Assembly: GCA_024274785.1 (NCBI GenBank)
Contig: JAJSAM010000042.1
Location: forward strand, 1 to 64,000
Origin: Planctomycetota bacterium
GTDB lineage: Bacteria; Planctomycetota; JAJSAM01
Length of the DNA stretch: 64,000 nt
Direction of reading: 5' to 3'
Position numbers and translations under genes: made by a program. The notes beneath the pieces were generated by a model. That model made no database searches, was not told the DNA's origin, and saw nothing but the letters and a program-made list of their open reading frames with translations. How positions within the stretch are numbered: the stretch's first letter is position 1; every line of letters starts with the position of its first letter. Shown in pieces: positions 44,891 through 53,083 of this stretch.

Positions 44891-45025
44891 GCGCTCGACC
44901 TTCCGAGGCGGCCGCGATGCTCTCTGGCGGTTGGGACCGCGGATCGTCTTCCGGCACAGGCGGGACTGCCGTGGACGGCGATGCGTTGTGACTGGTCGAG
45001 ACGGCGCTCGACCCTCCGAGGCGGC
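44891..45025. repeat. 22-bp direct repeat between convergent genes
   Basis: GCGCTCGACCTTCCGAGGCGGC at 44891-44912 (given here as two runs GCGCTCGACC and TTCCGAGGCGGC) recurs at 45004-45025 with one mismatch. The second copy leads into GGCGGC-TTG-GCCGCC, a possible terminator stem for one or both convergent genes. A looser match (GACCCTCCGAGG) occurs at 8357. Confidence 0.5.
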
Positions 45026-45033
45026 TTGGCCGC

Positions 45034-45768
45034 CTACTCGCTCAGCTTGAAGCTGAACGGGACCTCCACGATCGATCGCACCGGTTGACCCCGGGCGAAC
45101 GCGGGGCGGAAATGCCACTGCCCAACGGCGTTGATCGCGGCGCGGTCCAGGATCGAATAGCCGGAGGACTGCTTCACGTCGATGCGGCCGACCTCACCGG
45201 AGGGCAGAACCTCGACGAGCAGAACGACCCGGCCCTGCAACTCGCGCGCGACAGCGCGGCTCGGATACTCCGGCGCCGGTCTCGCGGTCGGCTTCGCCCT
45301 GGTGGGTGGGGGGGCCGGTCTCGGCTTCGGGGCGGGTTTCGGCGGCGGAGGCCTGGACGGAGGTGAGCCGGCCTGTCCCCCGCCGATTCCGATCACCGAC
45401 TCCTTCGGCTTTAGTCTCGAGGTGTCCCGGAAGTCGGGCGCCGGAAGGAGGTCGGAGGGGTCCAGTGCGGGTGCGTCGGGCTCCTCGAAGATGTCGGGCA
45501 GCTCCGGCGGCTTCTCCAGGGGGACCGGGTCGCGCTCGAGAGCGGGCTCCGGCTCGGGCGGCATCCGGTCCTCCGGTGGGGGCGGCTCGGGCAGGGGCGG
45601 AGCGAGGGCAGCAACCGAACTGACGAGCGCGGCCTGCTCCTCAGGCGGCAGACTCTCCGGCAGGCTGACGAAGATGACGAGAGCGACGACGAGCACACCG
45701 TGGACCCCGACGGAGATCAATACTTCGGCGGGGATGCGGAACAGAACGTGGTGAACTCGCGTGACCAT
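45034..45768 (-). CDS. TonB-family energy transducer
   Basis: The start at 45768 puts the single membrane anchor (AEVLISVGVHGVLVVALVIF) near residues 13-33. Residues about 50-160 are proline- and glutamate-rich, the periplasm-spanning rod, and 165-244 form the TonB C-terminal domain (PEYPSRAVARELQGRVVLLV; INAVGQWHFRPA). It would pass proton-motive energy from ExbB/ExbD to outer-membrane receptors. No exbB, exbD or receptor gene is in the window. A TACCTT box 6 nt before the ATG and no Shine-Dalgarno suggest a leaderless mRNA. Confidence 0.88.
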   Translation of the reverse strand: MVTRVHHVLFRIPAEVLISVGVHGVLVVALVIFVSLPESLPPEEQAALVSSVAALAPPLPEPPPPEDRMPPEPEPALERDPVPLEKPPELPDIFEEPDAPALDPSDLLPAPDFRDTSRLKPKESVIGIGGGQAGSPPSRPPPPKPAPKPRPAPPPTRAKPTARPAPEYPSRAVARELQGRVVLLVEVLPSGEVGRIDVKQSSGYSILDRAAINAVGQWHFRPAFARGQPVRSIVEVPFSFKLSE

Positions 45769-45774
45769 GACGTA

Positions 45775-45780
45775 AAGGTA
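45775..45780 (-). promoter_or_regulatory. -10 box of a probable leaderless promoter (TonB)
   Basis: TACCTT on the minus strand, 6 nt before the ATG at 45768. No -35 box recognised. Confidence 0.35.
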
Positions 45781-45888
45781 AACGTGGTTCGGACGGATCC
45801 GAGCCGAAAACCTCCCAGGTGGACAACGCCTGCACAGGAGCCGGGGGAAAGTTGCACAGCCCCGGTGCCGGCTCAGGGCACGCACACG

Positions 45889-45924
45889 CCAGAGCCATGC
45901 TAGCATGATCTGGTATGGCTCTGG
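45889..45924. promoter_or_regulatory. 36-bp inverted repeat, probable operator, between tonB and the DUF58 gene
   Basis: CCAGAGCCAT at 45889-45898 and ATGGCTCTGG at 45915-45924 are perfect 10-bp arms around a 16-nt centre. The centre overlaps the palindrome ATGCTAGCAT (45897-45906), which offers a TAGCAT -10-like box on both strands. Location between divergent genes fits a regulator-binding site controlling one or both units. Confidence 0.45.
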
Positions 45925-45978
45925 AGGCGGGTGAGGAGGTGGCGCGACCGCGTTTCAGATCTCGCGCCATGGTGAGCA

Positions 45979-47217
45979 ATGAGGGCTGATGACGAACGAC
46001 GCCTGATCGCGGTCAAGGGGAAGCTGATCGGTTTCTGGGGCTGGTTGCGGTCGCTTCCTCGTCCGCGGCCGCCCGGCTGGGGGCTTCTCGGCACCCTGCC
46101 GGTGCTGCTGGCCCTCTCGGACCTCTCCACGAACCGGCCTCTTTTCCTGCTCTTCTCGCTCGCCCTCGCGACGGTCCTGCTCTCGTTCGTCCTCCCGATC
46201 CTCAACTTGAAAGGGATCCGGGTGGAGCGGGTGGTTCCCCCGCACATTCACTCTCACGAGTGGTTCACCGTCTGCGCCGTGCTCCTGGCCGGGGGACGAC
46301 GGAGGGATGCCTTCGGAGTGGCGATCCGCGATGGCCCGGAGGGTCCCTATGATCGGCCCGGCACAGGGCTGGCGCTTAGCGTCGCGCGGGATGCCCCGGC
46401 GATGGTGCGCTACCGGGTGCGGACGAAGCAGCGGGGGCTGATCCGTATCGGTGAGGTGGAGCTTTCCACCCGCGTTCCGTTCGGTCTCTTCGAGTTCAAG
46501 TGCGTCGTGCCGGTCGAATCCGAGATCCTGGTCTACCCGCGGATCGGCGTTTTCCGGGACGAACCGCTTCCCGGTTCCCGGTTCTCCCGGCTGATGACGG
46601 CAACGGAAACCGTCAACGACAAGGGCCAGGAGGAGTTCCGGAACCTGCGAGAGTACCGCCCTGGTGACAACCCGCGCCTGATTGCCTGGCGGGCCACCGC
46701 CAAGCGCGGCGAGCTCATGGTGAAGGAGCTGGAGGACGACCTGACCAAGCGGGTTTCGATTTTCATCGAGACGCGGCTCGAGCCGGGAGCCCGCCATCTC
46801 GACCGGCTTCGCCTGGAGCGGACCATTTCGTTTGCCACCACCCTGATCCAGCGGCTGGCGAGGCGTCGCTGCTGGATCGGCATCTACCTCTTCACCCCGA
46901 AGCTCACTCACGTGCACGCCGGGCGAGGTGGAAGGCACCTGGATCGGGTGATGCGGAGTCTCGCGCTGCTCACCCCGACCGAAGACGGCGGGCTGCAGGA
47001 CCTGGTCGCCTACGCATCGGAGGACACGTTCCGCACCAGCCTGCCGGTACTCCTGATGCCCCGTCTAGATGACGAGCGGCTGCGTCTGGCGCTCCACCGG
47101 ATGCCGGGCCGGCGGCCGCCGGTGGTGTTTCACACCGACGGAGCCTGGGAACGCTCGGTCTTCGGCTACCAGAGCGATCCATTCCGTGGAATCGCCGCCG
47201 GGGAGGCTTCCGAATGA
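45979..47217 (+). CDS. DUF58 family protein
   Basis: Two membrane helices lie near residues 32-68 (LLALSDLSTNRPLFLLFSLA). A beta-rich segment follows, then the DUF58 core: GQEEFRNLREYRPGDNPRLI and AWRATAKRGELMVKELEDD, followed by a vWA-like fold with a degenerate metal site. DUF58 proteins usually sit between a MoxR ATPase and a TgpA-type transglutaminase. Here the TgpA-like gene follows with a 4-nt ATGA overlap, while no MoxR gene is adjacent. Length is 412 residues. A 24-codon frame from 45915 overlaps its start; see rejected items. Confidence 0.88.
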   Translation: MRADDERRLIAVKGKLIGFWGWLRSLPRPRPPGWGLLGTLPVLLALSDLSTNRPLFLLFSLALATVLLSFVLPILNLKGIRVERVVPPHIHSHEWFTVCAVLLAGGRRRDAFGVAIRDGPEGPYDRPGTGLALSVARDAPAMVRYRVRTKQRGLIRIGEVELSTRVPFGLFEFKCVVPVESEILVYPRIGVFRDEPLPGSRFSRLMTATETVNDKGQEEFRNLREYRPGDNPRLIAWRATAKRGELMVKELEDDLTKRVSIFIETRLEPGARHLDRLRLERTISFATTLIQRLARRRCWIGIYLFTPKLTHVHAGRGGRHLDRVMRSLALLTPTEDGGLQDLVAYASEDTFRTSLPVLLMPRLDDERLRLALHRMPGRRPPVVFHTDGAWERSVFGYQSDPFRGIAAGEASE

Positions 47218-50200
47218 GAGTAGCCCATCGGGATCTGGGAGCGGCCTCGCGAAGACTGTCCCGGGCGAGCGTGCTCCTCGCCGGCGGAGTCTACCTGGTG
47301 GCGACCGGTGATCTGGCGCCGGCGGGGCTGTTCGTGATCCTCTTCTCGCTGCCGGCCGGCAGCCCGGTGTTCGAGCCGTTTCGCCGTCTGGAGTCAGCCT
47401 CGGTGGCCATCTTCCGGGCAGCCGTGTTCCTGCTGCCGATGTTCGAGATCCTCATCCGGACCAGGATCTTCGGGGCGCCGGCGTTCGACGGTACCGGCGG
47501 CGTCCTGGCGCACCCTATCCTGGTGCTGCTGATCCTCCGGGTGCAGAGTGAACGCCTGCCGAGCGCCGGACACATTCAATTGATCACCGGTGGGTTCGTG
47601 CTGGTGGCCATCGGGGCGACCTGCGGCACCGGTCGCCTCCTCCTTCCGGCGATCGGGATCTGGATCATCCCGACCGCGGCCGCCCTCGGCCGGATCCACC
47701 TCGAGACCGAGATCAACCGGACGCTTGCGCTCGCCCGCGTGCGCCCGGCCGATCAGGACCACGCCGACGAGGTGTCCGGGCGGGGGGGGGCATTCAGCTC
47801 GAGCGCGCTCTCGTCGCTTTCCCTGGTCGGCATGCTGCTGCTGGCCGGTGGGATGTTGCTCTTCTGGCTCTCTCCGCCGGCCGCCAGAGGAGTCTCGTTC
47901 GTCTATACCGCTCTCGCCGGTGCGGCGCCGGCACCAGCCGGGGAGGAGGGCCTCCCCGAGTCGGACGACGACATCCCGCCGTTCGCCGTCCCCCCGGGAG
48001 TCGTCGGCTATCTGCCGTTTGGACCGCGACTGGAGCGGGACGAGTTCATGCTGCGCCGTCAGCAGGATGGGATTACCGTGCTCATCCGCGAGGCCCGGGT
48101 GGGTATGGGGCTCGGTGTGGAACCTCTCGTTCGGGGAGAGTGCTACGACTTCCTGACCGGCGACGGACGCTGGATCCGCTCGCTGCGCCGAGAGTCTGCT
48201 GTCCGGGACGATCAGGACGGTACGAAGGACGAATGCGTGGTCGTCGACGGATCCGGTGCGAACGTGACGACGGTCGTGGAGTGCCTCGTGCCTCCCGGCC
48301 CTGACCGGATCATCTACGTGCCCGCGGTTCCGGTGAAGCTCTGGCTGCCCGAGATCGCAATGGACGGCACCGGCAACTATCTCGACCCCGAAGGACGATC
48401 CCCACGGTCATCCTACGTGGTTGAATCCTCCGAGCCCTACCTGCCCGACAGCCGTGTGGTCCACGATCCCGGACCTGAATTTCTCCTCCTCCCGGACGAT
48501 CTCGACGCCGGCCAACTCGCGGCGCTGGTCGAGCCGGTCATCGAGTTTGCCGAGGATGACTTCGAGCGAGCGCAACTGATCCGGGCCTTTCTCCTGATGA
48601 AGTTCCTGAACCTGCCCGACGACGCCCCGGAACGCGCCGGGGTGGACGTGTCGATGCCCCCGCCGGGGCGACTGGACGTGGCTGGCTTTCTCTTCACGCG
48701 CCGGTGGGGGAGCAGTATCGACTTTGCTTCGGCGTATGCGATGCTGCTCCGGTCCGTGGGCATCCCCTGCCGCCTGGCCACCGGGTACCGGAAGGGCGCC
48801 TACCTGACGAGAGCGGGATTCTTCGTGTTTCGAGCCGACGATCTGGTGGCCTTTGTCGAGGTGCCGTTTCAGGGCTTCGGGTGGTTTCCCCTGGACGCAA
48901 CGCCTCTGCCCCCGGACCTTCCCGACGATGCGCTCGGTGAGGTCCTCTTGCGTCCCCCGGAGGAGCGCGGGGACGAGGCGGCCCGCCTCGAAGCGGAAGA
49001 ACGTCACCCCGGTCTGGTGGGGCAACTGCTCGGGGCCATCGATGGGTGGATCTCTTCCGTCCTTCCGGGTGATCGCAAATCTTCGGGCACCGGGAAGTTC
49101 GTGGGAGTGGTCATGCTGATCGGTGTGACGGTGGTCGTCCTGCGAGCGCTGATCGCGTTGTCGGCAAGGGGGCGCGCGGCGATCGCCCGGCGCCTTTCGA
49201 AGGTGGAGGGGGGGATGCGGGCCCTCTTCTACGAGCGCCTGCTGAAGATTCTGGCCAGGCGCGGGCTGCGGCGGCGATCCCATGAGACCCCGCTGGAGTT
49301 CGCCCGGGCGGTGACCGGAAAGCGGGGCCTGGAGTTTGCCGACGTGCAGCGGCTGACGAATGCGTTCTGCGCCACCCGCTACGGGGGGCGGGTGATCGGG
49401 GGGATCAAGGAAACAGAGCTGCTTGATCGCGCGGAAAAACTGGGGCAGATGCTGGATCGGCAGGACCGCGAGCGCCGGCAGAGAGTCCTCGAGGGCCGCA
49501 AGGGAAAACGCCGGCGGGTCTGGCCATTCTCCGGCCTCATGGTGCTGCTTGGCCTGGCCGCCGGGTCGATCGCGGCCGCGGCCACCCCACGGGAACTGGT
49601 CGAGAAGCTCGGGGCTGAAGAGCAGGTGGTACGGCAGTCCGCCCGGGAGGAATTGCTGCTGCTTCGGGCGAAGGCCATGCCGGTATTGCTCGGCGCATTG
49701 AGATCGGAGCCCGAAACGGACCGCCAGGAGGAGATCGAGCACCTGGTCCGGGAACTCGATGCCGACGACTACGACATCCGCGCGCGGGCGACGAAGGTTT
49801 TGAAGGAGATCGGACCGGCTGCTCGCGAGGCGGTGTCGAGGGCGCTCGAATTCGAGAGCCCCGAGGCGCGCCGGCGGGCCAGGGACATCCTGCGCTTCAT
49901 GGATGGGGACGGAAAACTGATCTATCAATCGAGGTCTGTCGGCCTTGCGCGCCGGCGTGGGGAAGTGCTCCTGATCCTCGGTATCGTGGGGGATGAGCGG
50001 GCCGTGGATGTCGTTCTGCAGGCGGGACTGGCCTGGCCCGGGTTCGCGCGACGGGCGCAAAACGCACTGCGCAAGCTCGTTCGCCGGTATCCGGAACGGT
50101 TCTACGCCCTGCTCGTCGGATCGGATCCCCGGGTCCGGCGTATTGCGCTGAAGGCGCTGATCGCGGTCCGCCCGGGCGATCTCGCGGCACGGCTCTCCGT

Positions 50201-50816
50201 CCTCGATCAGGACCCCGATCCTGAATTGCGCCGTCTGGCGAGAAACGCCTTCGTCACGGCGCGCGTGGTGGAGGAGACCGACCGGGCGCGCCTGCTCCTG
50301 TTGCAGGAGGATAATGCCGAGGCCCGGGCCGCGCTGTATCGCGCCCTGTCGGAGTGCCCGGGCTACCTCGAGGCGACCTGGATTCTCGTTGGACTGCTCG
50401 AAGAGGAGGGGGACTTCCGCGCCGCCCTCGAGGCCCTGCGGGCTGTTGCCGAGCCGGACCTGGACATGCGGTTGCAGATGGCCGGCCTGCTTTCGCGCCT
50501 GGGTCGAACGGAGGAGGCCTCGGCCGCCGCCGCCGCACTGATCGAGCGGCAGCCCGGGGACTACCGGGTGCATCTTCTGGCGGCGAACACCCTGTTGGCC
50601 CGGGATCCGCCCGCGCCCCGCCTCGCCCTGGCCCGGGCCGAGCGCGCGGTCGAACTCGCTCCGGAAGTGTCCGAACCCTGGGCCATGCTCGGGAGAATCC
50701 TCGGTGAGTTTCTCGATGATCCCGCCGCCGCCCGGGGCGCCTATCGCCGGGCGCTGATGCTCGACACCAGGAACGACGAGCTTCGGACGGAGTTGAAAAA
50801 GTACCTCGGGCGGTAA
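47214..50816 (+). CDS. TgpA-like protein with inactive transglutaminase core fused to HEAT/TPR repeats
   Basis: Residues 1-230 hold about six membrane segments. A transglutaminase-like domain follows at roughly 400-580, but its triad is damaged: the Cys block reads RRWGSSIDFASAYAMLLRSVG (given here in part, Cys replaced by Ser) and the His block reads DDLVAFVEV; only the Asp of LDATP is kept. A membrane helix (629-651) and a DUF4129-like region (664-745) complete a TgpA layout. A second hydrophobic, signal-like stretch (LMVLLGLAAGSIAAAA near 770) precedes HEAT repeats (785-1000) and TPRs (1005-1200). This looks like a fusion with a formerly separate exported protein. Confidence 0.8.
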   Translation: MRVAHRDLGAASRRLSRASVLLAGGVYLVATGDLAPAGLFVILFSLPAGSPVFEPFRRLESASVAIFRAAVFLLPMFEILIRTRIFGAPAFDGTGGVLAHPILVLLILRVQSERLPSAGHIQLITGGFVLVAIGATCGTGRLLLPAIGIWIIPTAAALGRIHLETEINRTLALARVRPADQDHADEVSGRGGAFSSSALSSLSLVGMLLLAGGMLLFWLSPPAARGVSFVYTALAGAAPAPAGEEGLPESDDDIPPFAVPPGVVGYLPFGPRLERDEFMLRRQQDGITVLIREARVGMGLGVEPLVRGECYDFLTGDGRWIRSLRRESAVRDDQDGTKDECVVVDGSGANVTTVVECLVPPGPDRIIYVPAVPVKLWLPEIAMDGTGNYLDPEGRSPRSSYVVESSEPYLPDSRVVHDPGPEFLLLPDDLDAGQLAALVEPVIEFAEDDFERAQLIRAFLLMKFLNLPDDAPERAGVDVSMPPPGRLDVAGFLFTRRWGSSIDFASAYAMLLRSVGIPCRLATGYRKGAYLTRAGFFVFRADDLVAFVEVPFQGFGWFPLDATPLPPDLPDDALGEVLLRPPEERGDEAARLEAEERHPGLVGQLLGAIDGWISSVLPGDRKSSGTGKFVGVVMLIGVTVVVLRALIALSARGRAAIARRLSKVEGGMRALFYERLLKILARRGLRRRSHETPLEFARAVTGKRGLEFADVQRLTNAFCATRYGGRVIGGIKETELLDRAEKLGQMLDRQDRERRQRVLEGRKGKRRRVWPFSGLMVLLGLAAGSIAAAATPRELVEKLGAEEQVVRQSAREELLLLRAKAMPVLLGALRSEPETDRQEEIEHLVRELDADDYDIRARATKVLKEIGPAAREAVSRALEFESPEARRRARDILRFMDGDGKLIYQSRSVGLARRRGEVLLILGIVGDERAVDVVLQAGLAWPGFARRAQNALRKLVRRYPERFYALLVGSDPRVRRIALKALIAVRPGDLAARLSVLDQDPDPELRRLARNAFVTARVVEETDRARLLLLQEDNAEARAALYRALSECPGYLEATWILVGLLEEEGDFRAALEALRAVAEPDLDMRLQMAGLLSRLGRTEEASAAAAALIERQPGDYRVHLLAANTLLARDPPAPRLALARAERAVELAPEVSEPWAMLGRILGEFLDDPAAARGAYRRALMLDTRNDELRTELKKYLGR

Positions 50817-50883
50817 GCACCCGGCGGTGACCGGGGACCGTGGCCTCCCCCCTCGATCGCGTGGCCGCCCCGGCCATTCCCGG

Positions 50884-50889
50884 TATGCT
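50884..50889 (+). promoter_or_regulatory. -10 box of a probable leaderless promoter (MFS gene)
   Basis: TATGCT ends 8 nt before the ATG at 50898; no Shine-Dalgarno precedes the start and no -35 is obvious. Confidence 0.4.
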
Positions 50890-50897
50890 CTTCCTGC

Positions 50898-52034
50898 ATG
50901 AGCAGAGTCGCTCGCTACGCCGCGATGGGCGGCGTGATGGACTACACCATCTACATCGCCCTCTCCCTTGCTCCGCTGCTCGCTGAACGGTGGGGGGCCG
51001 GGCCGTTGCAACTCGGGATTCTCCCCGTTGCGCTCGCACTTTCCTATTCCACCACGGCCATCCTCGGCGGTCGCATCTCGGACCGCGTCTCGCGCACCTC
51101 TCTGGCCCGGCTCGGCCTCGCCCTGATCGTGCTGACGTTCCTCGCGCTGTCCCGGGCGAGTGAAGTCTGGCATTTCTACGTCGGGCTGCCCGTGGCCGCA
51201 TTCGGAATGGCATTCTTCTGGCCCGCGTTGCAGGCGGCCATCGCCGATGAATCGACACCCGCGACACTGTCGCGCAACCTCGGTTGGTTCAACATCTGCT
51301 GGAGTACCGGCAAGGGCCTTGGCGTTCTCACCGGGGGGATCCTCCTCGGGATCCTCGGACGAAACGGTTTCATCGCCGCGGCGGCGGTGGGTGGGCTGCT
51401 CTTCCTCGTGATGCCGAAGGTTCCGCGCGGGGCGGGCCGGGGGCAGCCGCTGGCCGGCGGGGATACCGGGCCGCCGAAACCGGTCCGGGATGCGTTTCGA
51501 CTGGCCGCACTCATCGCCAATTTCACCGCCTTCGGCCTCGCCACCAGCATCCTCAATCACTATCCGCTGTGGAACACACTCCTCGGGCGCTCGGGTCGGG
51601 ACTACGGTGTGGTGGTGGGCGGGATCTTCATCGGGCAGACGCTGTTCTTTGTGGTGCTCAGGAAGTTTTCAGGCTGGCGCTACCGGGTCGTGCCGCTCCT
51701 CGCCCTTCAGACCGTCTCCGCCCTCGCGGCCCTGGCCCTGGCGACCAGTCTGCCCGTCGGGGTCCTGGTGCTGCTCATGGGACTCGTCGGTGGCGGCCTT
51801 GGAATCTCCTACTTCTCGTCGATCTACTACAGTCTGCACGCGGACGATGCGCGCGGTGGTCGGGCCGGATTGCACGAGGCCATGCTCGGATCCGGGAACT
51901 TCGCGCTGCCGCTGCTGGCCGGCCTGGCCGCCCACCTGTTCGGGTCACCCCGCGCTCCGTATCTCTTCATCGGGATCGCGGTGGCCCTGTCCGCGACGGC
52001 GCAGGGGGTGATCCTTCTTCGTCGCAGGGTATAA
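50898..52034 (+). CDS. MFS transporter
   Basis: The 378-residue protein has about 11-12 membrane helices. After TM2 comes GGRISDRVSRTSLARLG, the A-loop motif of the major facilitator superfamily. The helices are short and compact with a small central cytoplasmic loop (GRGQPLAGGDTGPPKPVRD). The substrate cannot be told from sequence; the family includes drug and sugar exporters. It is the first gene after the TgpA-like unit and ends at a TAA that overlaps a possible TATAAT promoter for the next gene. Confidence 0.85.
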   Translation: MSRVARYAAMGGVMDYTIYIALSLAPLLAERWGAGPLQLGILPVALALSYSTTAILGGRISDRVSRTSLARLGLALIVLTFLALSRASEVWHFYVGLPVAAFGMAFFWPALQAAIADESTPATLSRNLGWFNICWSTGKGLGVLTGGILLGILGRNGFIAAAAVGGLLFLVMPKVPRGAGRGQPLAGGDTGPPKPVRDAFRLAALIANFTAFGLATSILNHYPLWNTLLGRSGRDYGVVVGGIFIGQTLFFVVLRKFSGWRYRVVPLLALQTVSALAALALATSLPVGVLVLLMGLVGGGLGISYFSSIYYSLHADDARGGRAGLHEAMLGSGNFALPLLAGLAAHLFGSPRAPYLFIGIAVALSATAQGVILLRRRV

Positions 52035-52035
52035 T
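52030..52035 (+). promoter_or_regulatory. Candidate -10 box for the small lipoprotein
   Basis: A perfect TATAAT overlaps the MFS stop codon, 31 nt before the ATG at 52067. No -35 is recognisable at 16-18 nt, so confidence is modest. Confidence 0.35.
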
Positions 52036-52066
52036 CCGGTGTTGGATGGGGCCGACGGGAGCGGAC

Positions 52067-52579
52067 ATGAAGAAGCGGACGACACGCCTGAATCTACTCT
52101 TGGCCGGGTTGACCCTCGTGTTCATCAGCCTCTCGGGGTGTCCCGCAGCCGACGAACCAAAGACCCCGAGGGACGCCTTCCTCGCCACGCTCGCCCGGAT
52201 CGAAGCGCGCGATTTCAAGAGCGAGTGGCGCTTCATGTCCGATCGGCTGCAGCACCAGTGGGGCACCCAGATCGACGAACGGAAGCGTGAGATCAGGGCC
52301 GACCCCGGTAACCGCTCCGCGCAGGACAAGATGTTGATGCAGCAATTCGAGTTCAATGCCGACGAATTCCTCAAGGCCGACCCCCGTCTCCTGCATGCGA
52401 GATACCTCGAGGTCAACCGGCAGCGGATCCTCCGCTTCGAGGTGCTGCGAGACGCTCGGATCGAGGGCGACACGGCGGAACTGCCGGTCCGGCTGCTCGC
52501 GGACGATCAGCCGACGGTGTTCCGATATGTCCTGGTGGATGGTCGCTGGCTGCTCGATGAGGGGATGAAGGGACGCTGA
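52067..52579 (+). CDS. Hypothetical lipoprotein
   Basis: The ATG at 52067 follows a GGGAG Shine-Dalgarno. A signal peptide ends in the lipobox SLSGC near residue 24. The 170-residue mature region is charged and predicted alpha+beta; its pattern (PRDAFLATLARIEARDFKSE ... YVLVDGRWLLDEG) recalls DUF4878/NTF2-like lipoproteins, in which a final strand carries the W-x-LDEG motif. Function unknown. A terminator-like hairpin follows 33 nt after the stop. Confidence 0.75.
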   Translation: MKKRTTRLNLLLAGLTLVFISLSGCPAADEPKTPRDAFLATLARIEARDFKSEWRFMSDRLQHQWGTQIDERKREIRADPGNRSAQDKMLMQQFEFNADEFLKADPRLLHARYLEVNRQRILRFEVLRDARIEGDTAELPVRLLADDQPTVFRYVLVDGRWLLDEGMKGR

Positions 52580-52611
52580 AATCCTGTCGGCGCCGGGGTC
52601 CATTGGGAAAA

Positions 52612-52635
52612 ACCGGCCTGAAGCCGGTGGGTTTT
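52612..52635 (+). terminator. Intrinsic terminator after the lipoprotein gene
   Basis: ACCGGC at 52612-52617 pairs with GCCGGT at 52623-52628 around CTGAA, preceded by GGGAAAAA and followed by GGGTTTTC. The A-rich and T-rich flanks extend the pairing, so it could work in both directions. Confidence 0.65.
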
Positions 52636-52668
52636 CTATGATTCGGCCAGTCTCCCGGAGAACCACCG

Positions 52669-52929
52669 ATGGAAATCGACGTCCGCGAAGTCCCCGACGG
52701 CCAGCACCTCGAGAAGGTGCTCTCTTCGTTCCCGCATCTCGAGCGCGGTGAGATCCTGACGCTGCTCTGCGGCGAAGACCCGGAGCCTTTGGTCCTGGCG
52801 GCAAAGAAAGCGCTGGGGGACGCCGCCGACATCCAGAAGATACGATGGGGAATCAAGGACCAGCCCTGGGTTCTGCATCTCAAGAAGAGCCTGAAGCCGT
52901 CGTCGTACAAGGGTGGCCAGCAGTCTTGA
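52669..52929 (+). CDS. DUF2249 protein (TusA-like fold)
   Basis: The 86-residue protein starts MEIDVREVPDGQHLEKVLSS and contains GEILTLLCGEDPEPL and RWGIKDQPWVLHLKK, the layout of DUF2249. These proteins share the small SirA/TusA alpha-beta fold and are often linked to nitrosative stress and to hemerythrin proteins. The conserved TusA Cys-Pro is absent; a Cys occurs in LLCGED. CGGAGA precedes the ATG. It lies alone between a terminator and the convergent EF-G gene. Confidence 0.8.
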   Translation: MEIDVREVPDGQHLEKVLSSFPHLERGEILTLLCGEDPEPLVLAAKKALGDAADIQKIRWGIKDQPWVLHLKKSLKPSSYKGGQQS

Positions 52930-52977
52930 GGGCGGCCGGCGAGCCCCGCGCGCAGTGGTGAGAGAAGAGGCCTGGAC

Positions 52978-53040
52978 GGACACCTCGGGTGGGACGCGGC
53001 CGAGACGGAAATCACCCCTCCGTCTCGGATCCAGGTGTCC
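52978..53040. terminator. Nested 63-bp inverted repeat between convergent genes
   Basis: Outer arms GGACACCT (52978-52985) and AGGTGTCC (53033-53040) enclose inner perfect arms CCGAGACGGA (53000-53009) and TCCGTCTCGG (53019-53028) with a 9-nt loop. Lying 49 nt after DUF2249 and 44 nt after the EF-G stop on the other strand, it may be a bidirectional terminator without a U-tract. Confidence 0.6.
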
Positions 53041-53083
53041 CTCGGCGGGCGGTCTGTGCTGATCCGGACCTCCGGCGCGCTCC

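Noticed and set aside
45915-45989. A 24-codon frame (MALEAGEEVARPRFR...) starting 8 nt after TAGCAT and overlapping the DUF58 start
   Set aside because: It could be a leader peptide, but its start lies in the right arm of a palindrome and there is no homology; coding cannot be supported.
48408-51560. Very long open frames antisense to real genes (for example 48408-51560, 30612-33521, 11265-13982 and 1650-3638, minus strand)
   Set aside because: They mirror high-GC codon usage of well-supported genes on the other strand, are Arg/Gly/Pro-rich without domains, and have no start signals.
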